In this document: in pieces, positions 63,134-64,000 of the stretch
Position numbering within the stretch: the stretch's first letter is position 1
How the letters are laid out: every line of letters starts with the position of its first letter
Source: Pseudomonadota bacterium
GTDB taxonomy: Bacteria; Myxococcota_A; Polyangia; Polyangiales; Polyangiaceae
Direction: 5' to 3'
Assembly (NCBI GenBank): GCA_023431345.1
Contig: JAEYWK010000054.1
Coordinates: forward strand, 1-64,000
Length of the DNA: 64,000 nucleotides
Program-made: the position numbers and the translations under genes
The notes under the pieces: model-generated
Databases searched by the model: none
What the model saw: only the letters and a program-made list of their open reading frames with translations
What the model was told of the DNA's origin: nothing

Positions 63134-64000
63134 TCAAGCGGCGAGGCGCGCGTGAAGGCCGCGCTCGGCCACGGACAGCGCGGCTAGCGGCAGGAGGGCG
63201 GTGACGCGCAGCGGCGTCGCGACGACCAGCTCCGGCTCGATGGCGAGCTCGCCCAGCAGCGCCGCGAGCTCGTGCGCTTCCGCGCCGACGCCCACCCCCA
63301 CGTGACTCAGGGTGCCGACGTCGCGCTGGATGGTGACGCCCGGCACCTGCTGCGCGAGCTGCTGCAGGGCAGCCTCGGCGCTCGGCGCCCCGGACAGCGG
63401 CAAACACACCAAGAGGTTTCCGCCGTGGAGCACGCAGTCGCGCAGCGGGAGCTCGAGCTCTGTCAGCGCACCCAGCAGCGCCTTCGCCGAGCTCGCGGGG
63501 GCGCGTAGCAGCGCCACGTTTGCGTCCACGACGACGGCGCGCGCGGCGGCGCTCGCCTCCGCCGAGATGCGCGTCTCCCGACCGGCACCGTGAGCGCTGA
63601 AATCCGCGGTCTTTCTGGCGAGGATCGCGATGTTTTGCTGCTTTGCCCACTCCACGGCGCGAGCGCACAGCACCTTCGCCCCGCTCTCGGCCATCTCCTG
63701 CATGGTCGCGAAATCGAGCTCGGGGAGGTGCCGAGCTTCGCTCACGCGGCGCGGGTCGGCAGAGTAAACGCCGTCGACGTCGCTGTAGATCTCGCAGCGC
63801 TCGGCGGAGAGCGCGGCCGCCAGCGCCACCGCCGTCGTGTCGGAGCCGCCCCGCCCGAGAGTCGTGATCTCGCGGCGATAGCTCATGCCTTGGTAGCCGG
63901 CCACGATCACGATCTTGCCGTGATACAGCTCGTCCTCGATGCGATGGGGGCGGACCTCGATGATGCGCGCGTCGAAATGCCGATCGTTCGTGATGATACC
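63134..64000 (-). CDS. lysC: Aspartate kinase, C-terminal part (5' end outside the window)
   Basis: The frame is open from the window edge to the stop at 63134, giving about 288 residues. The part at the edge reads GIITNDRHFDARIIEVRPHR, then GKIVIVAGYQGMS and TTLGRGGSDTTAVALAAAL, the aspartate kinase signature, and CEIYSDVDGVYSADPRRV. Two ACT-type regulatory domains follow (the second includes VTIQRDVGTLSHVGVGVG). The enzyme makes aspartyl phosphate for Lys, Thr and Met. Feedback type cannot be told. It is convergent with the TPR protein gene. Confidence 0.96.
   Translation of the reverse strand, partial: GIITNDRHFDARIIEVRPHRIEDELYHGKIVIVAGYQGMSYRREITTLGRGGSDTTAVALAAALSAERCEIYSDVDGVYSADPRRVSEARHLPELDFATMQEMAESGAKVLCARAVEWAKQQNIAILARKTADFSAHGAGRETRISAEASAAARAVVVDANVALLRAPASSAKALLGALTELELPLRDCVLHGGNLLVCLPLSGAPSAEAALQQLAQQVPGVTIQRDVGTLSHVGVGVGAEAHELAALLGELAIEPELVVATPLRVTALLPLAALSVAERGLHARLAA

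Overview
The window is uniformly GC-rich, densely coded chromosomal DNA with many GTG starts, Ala/Pro-rich secreted tails and eukaryote-like Ser/Thr kinases. It also carries PEGA domains, an AgmX/PglI-like protein, pilC-pilS and a long aromatic amino acid hydroxylase. This combination points to Myxococcota, most likely the order Polyangiales (Sorangium/Sandaracinus-like). That placement is inferred from gene content only; there is no rRNA, and I recognised no tRNA or CRISPR array. There is no prophage, plasmid or defence island. The window is core genome plus lineage-specific envelope genes.

Layout. 1-7.3 kb: the edge of a dihydrouridine synthase gene, a class V aminotransferase, the dnaG-rpoD operon, and a radical SAM gene whose third Fe-S cysteine is interrupted by a mini-intein. 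7.3-7.8 kb: a deletion derivative of an IS5-type element inserted exactly in the radical SAM stop codon. 7.8-12.5 kb: an operon of a PEGA-domain Ser/Thr kinase and a TPR-PEGA-TonB-receptor fusion. 12.9-20 kb: atpD-atpC, ksgA with a lipoprotein, a DUF58 protein and an Omp85-like barrel. 20-24 kb: aromatic amino acid hydroxylase, NAD epimerase and AraC regulator, with twin palindromic operators between the last two. 24-31 kb: MoxR ATPase and DUF4350-type partner, a 62-aa acidic protein and two large propeller-like lipoproteins. 31-38.8 kb: mutS, a KDG-kinase-like sugar kinase, hrpB and an AgmX-like protein. 38.8-44.4 kb: HAD phosphatase, GT2 and FAD oxidoreductase pair, and polA with a ruined proofreading site. 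44.6-49.3 kb: a second Ser/Thr kinase, a membrane GT2, ihfA-merR and ssb. 49.3-57.6 kb: a lipoprotein, a degenerate SDR, two tail-to-tail SGNH hydrolase paralogues, an FHA protein and a beta-lactamase-fold hydrolase. 57.7-64 kb: pilC-pilS, mlaC, a TPR protein and the 3' part of lysC.

Themes. Replication and repair are well represented (dnaG, polA, mutS, ssb, hrpB, ihfA). Envelope biology and phospho-signalling (kinases, FHA, PEGA, POTRA, SGNH) fill most of the rest. The most unusual items are the intein that makes the Fe-S cluster splicing-dependent, the TPR-PEGA-TonB receptor fusion, the convergent overlapping SGNH paralogues, the proofreading-dead PolA, and a recurrent pattern of -10-like hexamers 6-11 nt before start codons, which suggests leaderless mRNAs.
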